A stretch of 32,202 nucleotides of DNA from RI-92 sp037384645 (GTDB lineage: Bacteria; Pseudomonadota; Gammaproteobacteria; UBA6429; Thiohalophilaceae). Position 1 is the stretch's first letter; the number at the start of each line of letters is the position of its first letter. Positions 15,471 through 23,782 of the stretch are shown in pieces. A program made the translations under genes and the position numbers. The stretch spans positions 1 to 32,202 of the forward strand of contig JARRNT010000048.1 in the NCBI GenBank assembly GCA_037384645.1. The letters are read 5' to 3'. Below the pieces are notes generated by a model. That model saw only the letters and a list, made by a program, of their open reading frames with translations. It ran no database searches and was not told the origin of the DNA.

Positions 15471-17039
15471 ATGCCCATGTACTTTCTGCGATCCGCCGCA
15501 TTGTGTGTGGTTTTTAGTCTTTTTGCCGCTTTTCCTGCGATAGCGCAAACACCGCCCGGTGTCCTGATCGTCGGCCAGACGGCGGAGCCAAAATCGCTGG
15601 ATCCGGCCGTTGACACGTCAGTCAATGATTTCCGCATCCTGGTGAATATCTATGACGGGCTGGTCAGTTACAAGAGCGGCTCGCTGCAGGTCGAACCGGC
15701 GCTGGCGAAATCCTGGAAGATCAGCCACGATGGCCGCGTCTACACGTTCCAGTTACGCCAGGGAGTACACTTTCAAGATGGAACACCATTCAATGCCCAG
15801 GCGGTCAAATTCAATTTCGAGCGCATGCTCGACAAACACAACCCCTATCACGATACCGGCCCGTTTCCACTTTCCTTCTTCTTCTCGGACATCGACAAGA
15901 TCGACACGCCGAATAGTCACGAAGTGGTGTTTCACCTGAAGCAACCGTATGCACCTTTCCTGTCCAACCTGGCCTACCCCACCGGCCTGATCATCTCACC
16001 GGCGGCAGTCAGGAAATACGGCAAGGATGTAGGACGTCACCCCGTCGGCACCGGTCCATTCCGCTTCAATCAATGGGTCAGCAATACCAAGGTCGTGCTG
16101 ACGGCGAATCCGGATTACTGGGGCGGCAAACCCAAACTCAAGGCGGTTGTATTTCGCCCAATCACCGATGCCAACACGCGTCTCGCCGAGATGCTCTCCG
16201 GCGGCCTCGACGTGATGGTGAATGTGCCGGCAGACAGTATCAAGACCTTTCACAAGGATCCGCGCTTCAAGGTATTGCAACAGGTCGGCCCGCATGTGTG
16301 GTTCCTGATCCTCAACACCAAACAAGGCATCTTCAAGGATAAGCGGGTACGCGAGGCCGTCAATTATGCCGTGAACAAAAAGGCACTGGTGAATGACGTG
16401 TTACAGGGCACAGCGACCGTGGCCAATGGACCGACACCCCCGGCCTTTGCCTGGGCCTACAATAAAAAACTCAAACCTTATCCCTACGACCCGGCCAGGG
16501 CACGCGCACTGTTGAAGGCCGCGNNNNNNNNNNNNNNNNNNNNNNNNNNNNNNNNNNNNNNNNNNNNNNNNNNNNNCATGCTCGACCCTGTCGCCATGGG
16601 CACCGCGATCCAGGCAGACCTGGCCAAGGTTGGGCTGAAGGCCAAGATTGAAACCTACGAATGGAATACCTACCTGAGCAAGGTGAATGCCGGCCTCAAG
16701 GACAAGGCGGACATGGCAGAAATGGCCTGGATGACCAACGATCCGGATACCCTGCCTTATCTGACCCTGCGCAGTAATGCCACGCCGGCCAAGGGCGGCT
16801 TCAACTCCGGTTATTACAGCAACCCAAAAGTCGACAAGCTGCTGGAAAAGGCCCGGCGTACCACCAACCAGGCTGAGCGGGCACGCCTATATAAAAAGAT
16901 GCAGGTCATTGTACATAATGACGCACCCTGGCTGTTCGTCGCCAACTGGAAACAGAACGCAGTGGCCAGCGTGCGGGTCAAGGGCCTGAAACTGCAACCT
17001 TCATTTTTGTTATTACTGCGTTCGGTCAGCAAGAATTAA
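15471..17039 (+). CDS. Dipeptide/oligopeptide ABC transporter substrate-binding protein (SBP_bac_5)
   Basis: This 522-residue periplasmic binding protein is the first gene of the importer operon. A signal peptide covers residues 1-25 (MYFLRSAALCVVFSLFAAFPAIAQ). Family hallmarks include EPKSLDPAVDTSVNDFRILVNIYDGLV at the mature start, AKSWKISHDGRVYTFQLRQGVHFQDGTPFNA near residue 85, HPVGTGPFRFNQW near 190 and the C-terminal lobe with MNDPDTLPYL-type and APWLFVANWKQ segments. Ribosome site GAGAGGAG is seven bases before the ATG; a second ATG two codons later is possible. Residues 352-369 are unknown because of the run of N; frame is kept across it with the stated gap size. The ligand may be a peptide, glutathione or nickel complex. 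Confidence 0.9.
   Translation: MPMYFLRSAALCVVFSLFAAFPAIAQTPPGVLIVGQTAEPKSLDPAVDTSVNDFRILVNIYDGLVSYKSGSLQVEPALAKSWKISHDGRVYTFQLRQGVHFQDGTPFNAQAVKFNFERMLDKHNPYHDTGPFPLSFFFSDIDKIDTPNSHEVVFHLKQPYAPFLSNLAYPTGLIISPAAVRKYGKDVGRHPVGTGPFRFNQWVSNTKVVLTANPDYWGGKPKLKAVVFRPITDANTRLAEMLSGGLDVMVNVPADSIKTFHKDPRFKVLQQVGPHVWFLILNTKQGIFKDKRVREAVNYAVNKKALVNDVLQGTATVANGPTPPAFAWAYNKKLKPYPYDPARARALLKAAXXXXXXXXXXXXXXXXXXMLDPVAMGTAIQADLAKVGLKAKIETYEWNTYLSKVNAGLKDKADMAEMAWMTNDPDTLPYLTLRSNATPAKGGFNSGYYSNPKVDKLLEKARRTTNQAERARLYKKMQVIVHNDAPWLFVANWKQNAVASVRVKGLKLQPSFLLLLRSVSKN
16524..16576. other. Assembly gap of 53 N inside the binding-protein gene
   Basis: Bases 16524-16576 are N. The reading frame before (ending RARALLKAA) and after (MLDPVAMGTAIQADLAKVGLKAKIE) is the same only because 53 N plus the next base equal 18 codons. 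The sides match the normal family path with little missing, so the gap length is probably close to true. Confidence 0.98.
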
Positions 17040-17091
17040 TCAATACACCGGCATTATCTTATCATGCCGCCAATAGCGTCATAAACATTCG

Positions 17092-18039
17092 ATGTTTGCC
17101 TACATCCTGAAGCGACTGCTTGCCGCCATCCCCCTGCTGATTGGGGTAAGTCTGATCGCCTTTGCCATCATGGCCGCACTCCCCGGCGACCCGGCTACCG
17201 CCATCCTTGGCTCGTATGCCACGCCGGAGAATATTGCCCGTCTGAACAGTGAACTGGGATTGAATAAACCTTTGCCGGAACAATACCTGATCTGGCTGGG
17301 GAATATCCTGCATGGGGATTTCGGGCGTTCCTACAGCCTGGCCCGTCCGGTGCTGGATGTGGTGCTGGAGCGTTTCGGCGCTACCCTGATCCTGGCCGGT
17401 GCGGCGTTCCTGTTGTGCTCGGTCTTCGGACTGCTGGCCGGCATCGTCTCGGCGGTGCGTCAATTTGGCTGGGCGGACCGTGCCATCACCCTGGTGGTAT
17501 TGATTGGTATTTCGGTGCCTGCGTTCTGGCTGGGACTGATGTTGATTCTGCTGTTCGCCGTCGATCTGCAATGGTTGCCGGCATCAGGTATGTATGAGAT
17601 TTACGGCGGCGGCGGTCTGTGGGATTTGCTGCGCCATCTTGCCATGCCGGCGATCACCCTCTCGGTCGTGGCCACTGGCGTCATCGCCCGCCTGACTCGT
17701 GCCGCCATGCTGGAAGTGTTGCGTCAGGATTATATCCGTACCGCGCGGGCCAAGGGCTTGCGCGAACGCCGGGTCATCTACCGGCATGCCTTCAAGGCCG
17801 CACTGGTGAGTGTCATTCCGGTGCTCGGTGTGCAGGCCGGCTTCGTGATCGGTGGTGCGGTGTATGTGGAAACCGTATTCCAGTGGCCGGGCATCGGCGA
17901 CATGCTGGTCAAGGCCATTACCACCCGCGATCCCCTGCTGGTCCAGGGCGGCGTGCTGGTGGTCGCGGTCAGTTATCTATTGTTCAACCTGATTGCCGAC
18001 GTCATCCAGGCAGCGCTCGACCCGAGGTTACGGCGATGA
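17092..18039 (+). CDS. Peptide ABC transporter permease, DppB type
   Basis: This 315-residue inner-membrane permease has six predicted helices. The N-terminal helix (FAYILKRLLAAIPLLIGVSLIAFAIMAALPGDPA) and the following GLNKPLPEQYLIWLGNILHGDFGRSY are diagnostic of DppB/OppB. The ATPase-contact EAA loop is RTARAKGLRERRVIYRHAFKAAL near residue 225. It starts 52 bases after the binding-protein gene with no obvious ribosome site. Its TGA overlaps the next ATG (ATGA), indicating coupled translation. It pairs with the permease half of the fused protein. Confidence 0.92.
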   Translation: MFAYILKRLLAAIPLLIGVSLIAFAIMAALPGDPATAILGSYATPENIARLNSELGLNKPLPEQYLIWLGNILHGDFGRSYSLARPVLDVVLERFGATLILAGAAFLLCSVFGLLAGIVSAVRQFGWADRAITLVVLIGISVPAFWLGLMLILLFAVDLQWLPASGMYEIYGGGGLWDLLRHLAMPAITLSVVATGVIARLTRAAMLEVLRQDYIRTARAKGLRERRVIYRHAFKAALVSVIPVLGVQAGFVIGGAVYVETVFQWPGIGDMLVKAITTRDPLLVQGGVLVVAVSYLLFNLIADVIQAALDPRLRR

Positions 18040-19934
18040 GCGCGGCAACCTTAAGCACCAGCTGGCGCCTGCTGCGCCATAACCGTTTAGGCATGCTCGG
18101 ACTGGGCCTGTTGCTGGTCTTTGTCGTACTGGCGCTGCTGGTGCCCTTATTGCCATTACTCGCTCCAAATATCACGGATCCGGCTCATCGCCTGTTGCCT
18201 CCACTCAGCCAGACACATTGGCTGGGTACCGATTCGCTGGGCCGCGACGAACTCTCACGCCTGGCCTGGGGCCTGCGCGTGAGCCTGGCGGTCGGCCTGT
18301 CGGCTACCCTGATTGCCGCGGTGCTTGGTTCGCTGATCGGACTGGTGGCCGGTTTTGCCGGCGGACGAACCGATAGTGTACTCATGCGCGGCATCGATAT
18401 GCTGATGGCCTTTCCTTATATTCTACTGGCCCTGGCCATTGTCGCCGTGCTCGGCCCGGGCCTGATCAACGCCCTGTATGCCATTGCCATCGTCAACATC
18501 CCGTTTTTTGCCCGTAACGTCCGCGGCGTCACCCTGAGTCTGGCCGAACGCGAATTCGTTGATGCCGCACGCCTCAGTGGCCAATCGCCAACGCGCGTGT
18601 TGTTCCGGGAGATCCTGCCCAACGTCATGCCGGTGATCGTGATCACGGTCAGTACCACCCTGGGCTGGATGATCCTGGAAACGGCCGGCCTGAGCTTTCT
18701 CGGCCTGGGCGCGCAACCGCCACAGGCCGACCTGGGCTCGATGCTCGGTGAAGGTCGCAAGCTCATGTACGTGGCACCGCATGTCACGGTGCTGCCGGGA
18801 CTGGTGATTTTTGCGCTGGTCATGGCCATTAACCTGACCGGGGATGCCCTGCGTGATGTGCTCGATCCACGACTGCGCGCCGGCGTACTTGGGCGGCCGG
18901 CACCACGCACACAAATCCGTACGACGACAAACACCACAACGGATAAGGCAACCCAGCCTGCCACCTTATTGCAGGTTAACGGCCTGGAAACCAGTATCAC
19001 ACAAGGTATCCGCGAATACCCGGCGGTGCAGGACGTCAGTTTTGAACTCGCCCAGGGCGAATGCCTGGGGCTGGTCGGCGAATCCGGCAGCGGCAAGACG
19101 CTCACGGCCTTGTCACTTACCGGACTGGTGGCGAGCCCGCCCGGCGTGATTACCGGCGGGACTGCGTATTTCCAGGGCCGCGACCTGTTTTCACTCAACG
19201 ATGAACAAATCCGTGAGATGCGTGGCGGTGCCATCGCCCACGTCTTTCAGGATTCCTTATCGGCACTGCATCCCCTGTTTACCGTTGGCGACCAGTTGAT
19301 CGAAGCGATCCAGGCGCATCAGCCATTGAATCGGCAACAGGCCCGTCAGTTGGCCATCGAACTGCTGGAACGTGTGCATATTCCGCAGCCGGCGCGACGC
19401 CTGTCCGCCTATCCGCAGGCCCTGTCCGGCGGTATGCGCCAACGCCTGAGTATCGCCATGGCGCTGGCCAACCAGCCCAAATTGATTATCGCCGACGAGC
19501 CGACCACGGCACTGGATGTCACGGTACAGGCCCAGGTGTTACGCCAGTTCGATCAGCTGCGACGTGAATATGAAACCGCCGTCCTGTTTATCACCCACGA
19601 CTTCGCCGTGGTCGCACAGATCGCCGACCGGGTCGCGGTGATGTACGCTGGGCGTATTGTCGAAAGCGGCGTGACGGCCGACGTGATGAACAAACCGGCC
19701 CATCCCTATACCCGTATGTTGCTCGACTGTGTACCGCAACTGGGGACACCGGACCGTGAAATTCACGCCATCCCCGGACAACCACCGGTATTGAGCGAAC
19801 CCCTGCCCGGTTGTACCTTTGCCCCACGTTGCACCTATGCCCAGGAAAAGTGTCATGCCGACGAACCGGCATCAACCCTGCTTGATAGCGGTCGCCAGGT
19901 ACGTTGTCACTTCCCGTTAACGGAGGAGGCATGA
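18036..19934 (+). CDS. Fused peptide ABC transporter permease (DppC) and ATP-binding protein (DppD)
   Basis: One 632-residue frame holds two subunits. Residues 1-283 are a DppC-type permease (six helices; HWLGTDSLGRDELSRL near 62-77; EAA loop FVDAARLSGQSPTRVLFREILPN near 170). A Thr-rich hydrophilic linker follows (about 284-308, with TTTNTTTDKATQP), then a DppD-type ATPase: Walker A G348-ESGSGKT, signature LSGGMRQR at 463, Walker B LIIADEPTTALD, switch His in ITHDF, and the C-terminal oligopeptide-family Cys cluster (CTFAPRCTYAQEKC). There is no stop or internal ribosome site at the junction. ATG 18036 overlaps the dppB stop. Similar permease/ATPase fusions are known in databases, so this is uncommon rather than an error, though the assembly should be checked. 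Confidence 0.9.
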   Translation: MSAATLSTSWRLLRHNRLGMLGLGLLLVFVVLALLVPLLPLLAPNITDPAHRLLPPLSQTHWLGTDSLGRDELSRLAWGLRVSLAVGLSATLIAAVLGSLIGLVAGFAGGRTDSVLMRGIDMLMAFPYILLALAIVAVLGPGLINALYAIAIVNIPFFARNVRGVTLSLAEREFVDAARLSGQSPTRVLFREILPNVMPVIVITVSTTLGWMILETAGLSFLGLGAQPPQADLGSMLGEGRKLMYVAPHVTVLPGLVIFALVMAINLTGDALRDVLDPRLRAGVLGRPAPRTQIRTTTNTTTDKATQPATLLQVNGLETSITQGIREYPAVQDVSFELAQGECLGLVGESGSGKTLTALSLTGLVASPPGVITGGTAYFQGRDLFSLNDEQIREMRGGAIAHVFQDSLSALHPLFTVGDQLIEAIQAHQPLNRQQARQLAIELLERVHIPQPARRLSAYPQALSGGMRQRLSIAMALANQPKLIIADEPTTALDVTVQAQVLRQFDQLRREYETAVLFITHDFAVVAQIADRVAVMYAGRIVESGVTADVMNKPAHPYTRMLLDCVPQLGTPDREIHAIPGQPPVLSEPLPGCTFAPRCTYAQEKCHADEPASTLLDSGRQVRCHFPLTEEA

Positions 19935-20908
19935 GCGAAGCCCCGATGATTCTGCAAGTTGATGCCTTGAGTCGGCGCTTTGGCCGCAGCCGCGGGTTGT
20001 TGCGTGGCAACGAATACATGTGGGCCGTGGATCAGGTTTCACTCGAATTACAGCAGGGTGAGACACTGGGCATTGTCGGTGAATCCGGCTGTGGCAAATC
20101 CACCCTGGCGCGAATGCTGGTGGGACTCGATCGCGCGGATGCCGGTACCATCAGGTTGTTTGATCAGCTCATTGACGGGCATGCCAATCGCTACGAGCTG
20201 GCGCGTGTCATTCAATATGTTTTCCAGGACCCGGTCGCCTCGCTGAATCCGCGCAAGACCGTGGAACAGGTACTCGACGCGCCCTTGCGCCATTTGTTGC
20301 ACCTGCCAGCTGAGCAACGGCGTCAACGTATCGCCGAACTCATGCAAGCCGTGGGCTTGTTACCGGGGCAGTTGTATCGTTATCCGCATGAATTCTCCGG
20401 CGGCCAGGCGCAACGTATCGGCATTGCCCGTGCCCTTGCGGCGTCAGCGAAGGTGCTGGTCCTGGATGAGCCGGTATCCGCACTGGATGTATCCATCCAG
20501 GCCCAGATACTCAAACTGCTGGCCGAACTGCGGGAAAGATTTAACCTTAGCTACATTTTTATCAGTCATGATCTGTCAGTGGTTGAAAGTATCAGTGATC
20601 GTGTTGCCGTGATGTATTTTGGCAAGGTTGTGGAGACCGGGCCGGCCCGTGCGCTGTTTGCACAACCCAAACATCCCTACACCCGCTTACTGATTGACTC
20701 CGCCCCCAGTGCCAGCACAACACTGCCTGAATCCGAAAGTATCGAACTGCCCGACCCTTTCAATCCGCCGCGTGGTTGCAGCTTTGCCCGGCGCTGTCCG
20801 CGCGCGCAGGATAAATGCCATGAACAACAACCATCACTGGAATCAGTTGATGACAGTCACAAGACCGCTGCTGCCTGCTGGTTCCCACTCACGGCCAATA
20901 ATCATTAA
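19931..20908 (+). CDS. Peptide ABC transporter ATP-binding protein, DppF type
   Basis: This 325-residue ATPase partners with the fused DppC-DppD protein. Walker A GESGCGKST is near residue 53, YVFQDPVASLNPRKTV near 98, signature FSGGQAQRIGIARAL near 156, Walker B VLVLDEPVSALDVS near 176, and a C-terminal oligopeptide-type Cys motif (CSFARRCPRAQDKC) which may bind iron-sulfur or zinc. ATG 19931 follows a strong GGAGGAGG site and overlaps the previous TGA as ATGA. A longer in-frame start at 19904 is rejected because it lies before that site. It ends the operon. Confidence 0.92.
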   Translation: MSEAPMILQVDALSRRFGRSRGLLRGNEYMWAVDQVSLELQQGETLGIVGESGCGKSTLARMLVGLDRADAGTIRLFDQLIDGHANRYELARVIQYVFQDPVASLNPRKTVEQVLDAPLRHLLHLPAEQRRQRIAELMQAVGLLPGQLYRYPHEFSGGQAQRIGIARALAASAKVLVLDEPVSALDVSIQAQILKLLAELRERFNLSYIFISHDLSVVESISDRVAVMYFGKVVETGPARALFAQPKHPYTRLLIDSAPSASTTLPESESIELPDPFNPPRGCSFARRCPRAQDKCHEQQPSLESVDDSHKTAAACWFPLTANNH

Positions 20909-21250
20909 TTTACCTGTTCTTTTACAATAATTAAGCAAATACCTTCCCCTTGTTCCATTGCCATTCAGATGCAAATAGAACCATAAAGAATCATATCGCC
21001 GCCACGATATTTATCCCACCCGGCCCATGCATTTTATGATTTCAATTCACGTGGCAACTTCACTGAACAGCGTATTTGCAACTTGCCAATTTAAATAACT
21101 GATTTTGAGATAACGTTTCACATTATAATCATCTGATCCAGATCATTTTTATTTTACCTATCCTATGGCTTGCTAATACTATTGAAGGTTGGATGGTTTT
21201 TAAAACTATCCGCAGGCACACGCTTTTAGCAAACAGTCTGGGGTGCGGGC
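20909..21250 (+). other. Intergenic region with regulatory signals for the DUF1566 gene
   Basis: No gene was seen in this 342-base AT-rich stretch. Candidate elements are a TATAAT (21124-21129) without a good -35 at standard spacing, an FNR-like palindrome TGAT-CCAG-ATCA (21134-21145) just downstream of it, and an imperfect hairpin at 21191-21211 in the leader (GGATGGTTTT, T, AAAACTATCC). No rho-independent terminator follows the peptide operon. Confidence 0.35.
21134..21145. promoter_or_regulatory. FNR/CRP-like palindrome upstream of the DUF1566 lipoprotein gene
   Basis: TGAT-N4-ATCA matches eight of ten conserved positions of the FNR consensus TTGAT-N4-ATCAA. Placed about 105 bases before the gene and close to where transcription from the TATAAT at 21124 would begin, it would repress that promoter or activate one farther downstream. 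Chance occurrence is quite possible. Confidence 0.25.
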
Positions 21251-22603
21251 ATGAAACAGATCGTGTCTAAACGTCTTATCTTCGTCATACTCCCCTGCCT
21301 GGCCATCCTGGCCGGTTGTGGTGGCGGCGGCGAAACAAGCAGTAGTAATGCACCCAGTATTCAAAATTTGAATTACTCGCCGTCCGGCGCATTTTTGAAC
21401 GATGGCGACGGATCCATCACGATAAATGGTAGCATTGATTTTACCGATCCTGATGGCAACGTCAGCAGTTATTACCTTACGATTTATGACTCTAACAAGA
21501 ATGTCGTGACGTCGCTATCCGGCGCCATCCCGGCCACGGGCATTACCAGTGGCACCCTGTTAATTTCTCTGCTGGTCGGCACCAGTAAGGTCGAGAATTA
21601 CAGTTTTGCGGTTTACATCAAGGATACCCAGGACAATAGTTCCAACACCCTGACTGGCCTCTTCCCGGTGATTGGGCCAACGCCGGTCAATTCTGCCCTG
21701 CCTGATACCGGTGCAAACAAGTGTTATAACGCTACCAGCCCAATAAATTGTCCCCTAACAGAAACCGAACCCTATTTTGGCCAGGACTTTCAGTTCGCAT
21801 CCAACCCGATGAGTTTTACCAACAATGGTGATGGCACGATCACGGATAATGTGACAAACCTGATGTGGCAGATGACCCCAGTTGCGATTAACTATAATTG
21901 GTATGAGGCAAGCGGTACCTATGACGCAAGTGCCAATCCGACCACAATGGATATCTGCGGTTCTCTGAACCTTGGTGGTTATAGCGACTGGCGGTTGCCC
22001 GACAAACGCGAGATTCTGAGTATTGTTGATTATGGCAACGCTAATCCTGCCATCGATACAAGCAATTTCCCTGATACCAGCACTTATGATTACTGGACAA
22101 ACACTACCTATAACACGACTGATGCCTGGTATGTGAGATTTACTGATGGCGGCGTAACAACCGTGAACAAAACCAGTGGCAAGCACGTGCAGTGCGTCAG
22201 AGGTGCTCACTGGGGAGGTGGTATATTCGTCGACAACAACGATGGGACGGTAACGGATACCGTGTCCAGCTTGATGTGGCAACAAACCGCAATGGCAGAT
22301 CCCTATGACTGGCAAGCAAAATTACATGCCTGCGCCAACCTCACCCTCGCTGGCCACACTGACTGGCGTCTGCCTGATATCAAGGAGCTGGCCACGACGG
22401 CCGATGCCGGGTCAGTTCTCTCGATGTCAACAGACGCTACGTTATTTAGTTCATCGACAACAAATGTGAATGCGAATAGCAGTATGTGGGTCATGCAACT
22501 CAGCCCCAGTAACCCATCGTACATAAATGGAGAAATCATCGGCGATTGTTGTGGTGGTGACTCGAAAAGCAAGATTCTCGGTTATACCCGTTGCGTACGT
22601 TGA
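21251..22603 (+). CDS. Lipoprotein with two DUF1566 domains
   Basis: This 450-residue protein has a lipoprotein signal peptide with lipobox LAGC (C23), followed by a short Gly/Ser-rich spacer. Residues about 33-140 look like a beta-sandwich (PSIQNLNYSPSGAF, DFTDPDGNVSSYYLTIYDSNKN). Then come two DUF1566 repeats, each with DGTxTDxVxxLMWQ near 195 and 335 and GxxDWRLPDxxE near 250 and 380, the core of a family often found in surface or secreted proteins of proteobacteria. The Cys pairs (VQCVRG, TRCVR) near the repeat ends are typical. It is probably displayed on the outer membrane. ATG 21251 is preceded by a G-rich GGGGTGCGGGC sequence. No operon partner is evident. Confidence 0.85.
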   Translation: MKQIVSKRLIFVILPCLAILAGCGGGGETSSSNAPSIQNLNYSPSGAFLNDGDGSITINGSIDFTDPDGNVSSYYLTIYDSNKNVVTSLSGAIPATGITSGTLLISLLVGTSKVENYSFAVYIKDTQDNSSNTLTGLFPVIGPTPVNSALPDTGANKCYNATSPINCPLTETEPYFGQDFQFASNPMSFTNNGDGTITDNVTNLMWQMTPVAINYNWYEASGTYDASANPTTMDICGSLNLGGYSDWRLPDKREILSIVDYGNANPAIDTSNFPDTSTYDYWTNTTYNTTDAWYVRFTDGGVTTVNKTSGKHVQCVRGAHWGGGIFVDNNDGTVTDTVSSLMWQQTAMADPYDWQAKLHACANLTLAGHTDWRLPDIKELATTADAGSVLSMSTDATLFSSSTTNVNANSSMWVMQLSPSNPSYINGEIIGDCCGGDSKSKILGYTRCVR

Positions 22604-22825
22604 TGATCGCTTACTCTCTGCCCCTGACAGATCTTTAACTAAATGTAACATAGCGTAAGCCGCAGGCAGGAATCTGATTAAATCTTGTCCCCCTCTTTAT
22701 CCTTCACCTGTTTTTACTTTAAGATGACTCATCCCAGATAAATGCCTAACGCAACGTGGCACTTTATTTTCGTTCCACGTACCAGCAACAGACCGCAATT
22801 AAGGCCTGATAACCGGAGTAGAGAG

Positions 22826-23629
22826 ATGAAAGTATTCGGTAAAAACATGCAGCATACAGCACAACAGCAACGCATGATGCATAAACAGGCATCGCCAGAC
22901 TTTCTAAACCCTTTATATGAGTGGCGACGCATCTTCGCTGAGATTTGGGGTACCTTTCTGCTGGTCCTTGTAGCTGCAGGCGGTGGTGTCGTTGCCGCCA
23001 TGAGCGGTGGTAAAGTCAGCATGGGCATGATCGTGGTAGCCCCTGGACTGATGGTCATGGCAATCATTTATTTCATGGGCACGGTGAGCGGCGCACACCT
23101 GAATCCCGCGGTAACCCTGGCCTTCGCCGTACGCCGCAACTTTCCCTGGAAGCGCGTGCCTGGTTATATCCTGGCACAGTTCATCGGTGGCATTGCCGCG
23201 GCAAGCTTCCTGCGCTTCTTTTTTGGCAATATCGGTGCGCTGGGTGCGACTGTGCCCGGTAGTGGTGTCAGCAGTGGGGCAGCCCTGGCAATGGAAGTGG
23301 TACTCACTGCCGGCCTGGTCAACACCATCCTGGGCACCGCTTCCGGGGCTCGTAATATCGGCGCCAACGGCGCAATCGCGGTAGGTGGCTACATCGCGCT
23401 GGCAGGCCTGTGGTCCGCCCCCATCAGCGGTGCTTCCATGAATCCGGTCCGTTCTCTGGCACCGGACTTGCTACGCGGAAACTTCCATACGACCTGGATT
23501 TATATTGTTGGCCCACTGCTTGGGGCGCTGATAGGCGTGATATTCGAATGGATCCTCAAGGGTAAACCGACGACCGCCGGCAGCCTGACTGCACAGGGCT
23601 ATATCGAAGAAGAGGATGAGGATAAATAG
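22826..23629 (+). CDS. Aquaporin / MIP-family channel
   Basis: This 267-residue integral membrane protein has six helices and two half-helix pore loops. The first signature is SGAHLNPAV (NPA at 93-95). The second is SGASMNPVR (NPV at 206-208), so Ala is replaced by Val, while the selectivity-filter Arg is kept. A long polar N-terminus (about 35 residues, Met/Gln/His-rich) and an acidic C-terminus (EEEDEDK) flank the core. ATG 22826 is chosen because GGAG/GAGAG precedes it; upstream in-frame codons to 22742 are unlike the family. It should conduct water, glycerol or a small neutral solute; the substrate is not predictable from sequence alone. Confidence 0.9.
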   Translation: MKVFGKNMQHTAQQQRMMHKQASPDFLNPLYEWRRIFAEIWGTFLLVLVAAGGGVVAAMSGGKVSMGMIVVAPGLMVMAIIYFMGTVSGAHLNPAVTLAFAVRRNFPWKRVPGYILAQFIGGIAAASFLRFFFGNIGALGATVPGSGVSSGAALAMEVVLTAGLVNTILGTASGARNIGANGAIAVGGYIALAGLWSAPISGASMNPVRSLAPDLLRGNFHTTWIYIVGPLLGALIGVIFEWILKGKPTTAGSLTAQGYIEEEDEDK

Positions 23630-23636
23630 CCAGCCA

Positions 23637-23655
23637 GCGCCACACGAATGTGCGC
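23637..23655 (+). terminator. Weak hairpin after the aquaporin gene
   Basis: GCGC-CACA-CGAA-TGTG-CGC can form a seven-pair stem with one bulge and a CGAA tetraloop just after the stop. There is no T run after it, so it may be a 3' stability element rather than an intrinsic terminator. Confidence 0.25.
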
Positions 23656-23782
23656 AAGCGGGATACATTTGACTGATTCAATCGATATAAACCGCATTAC
23701 ACAGACCTCGGAAATGCAGAGTTTCATTTGTTAATCCTGTTTCCTTGTAGCGCTCAAGTATGTTGCTGGAAACGATATAGCG

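Noticed and set aside
17619..18035. Extension of the fused DppC-DppD frame upstream into dppB
   Set aside because: The real start is ATG 18036, which overlaps the dppB stop; upstream codons are dppB out of frame.
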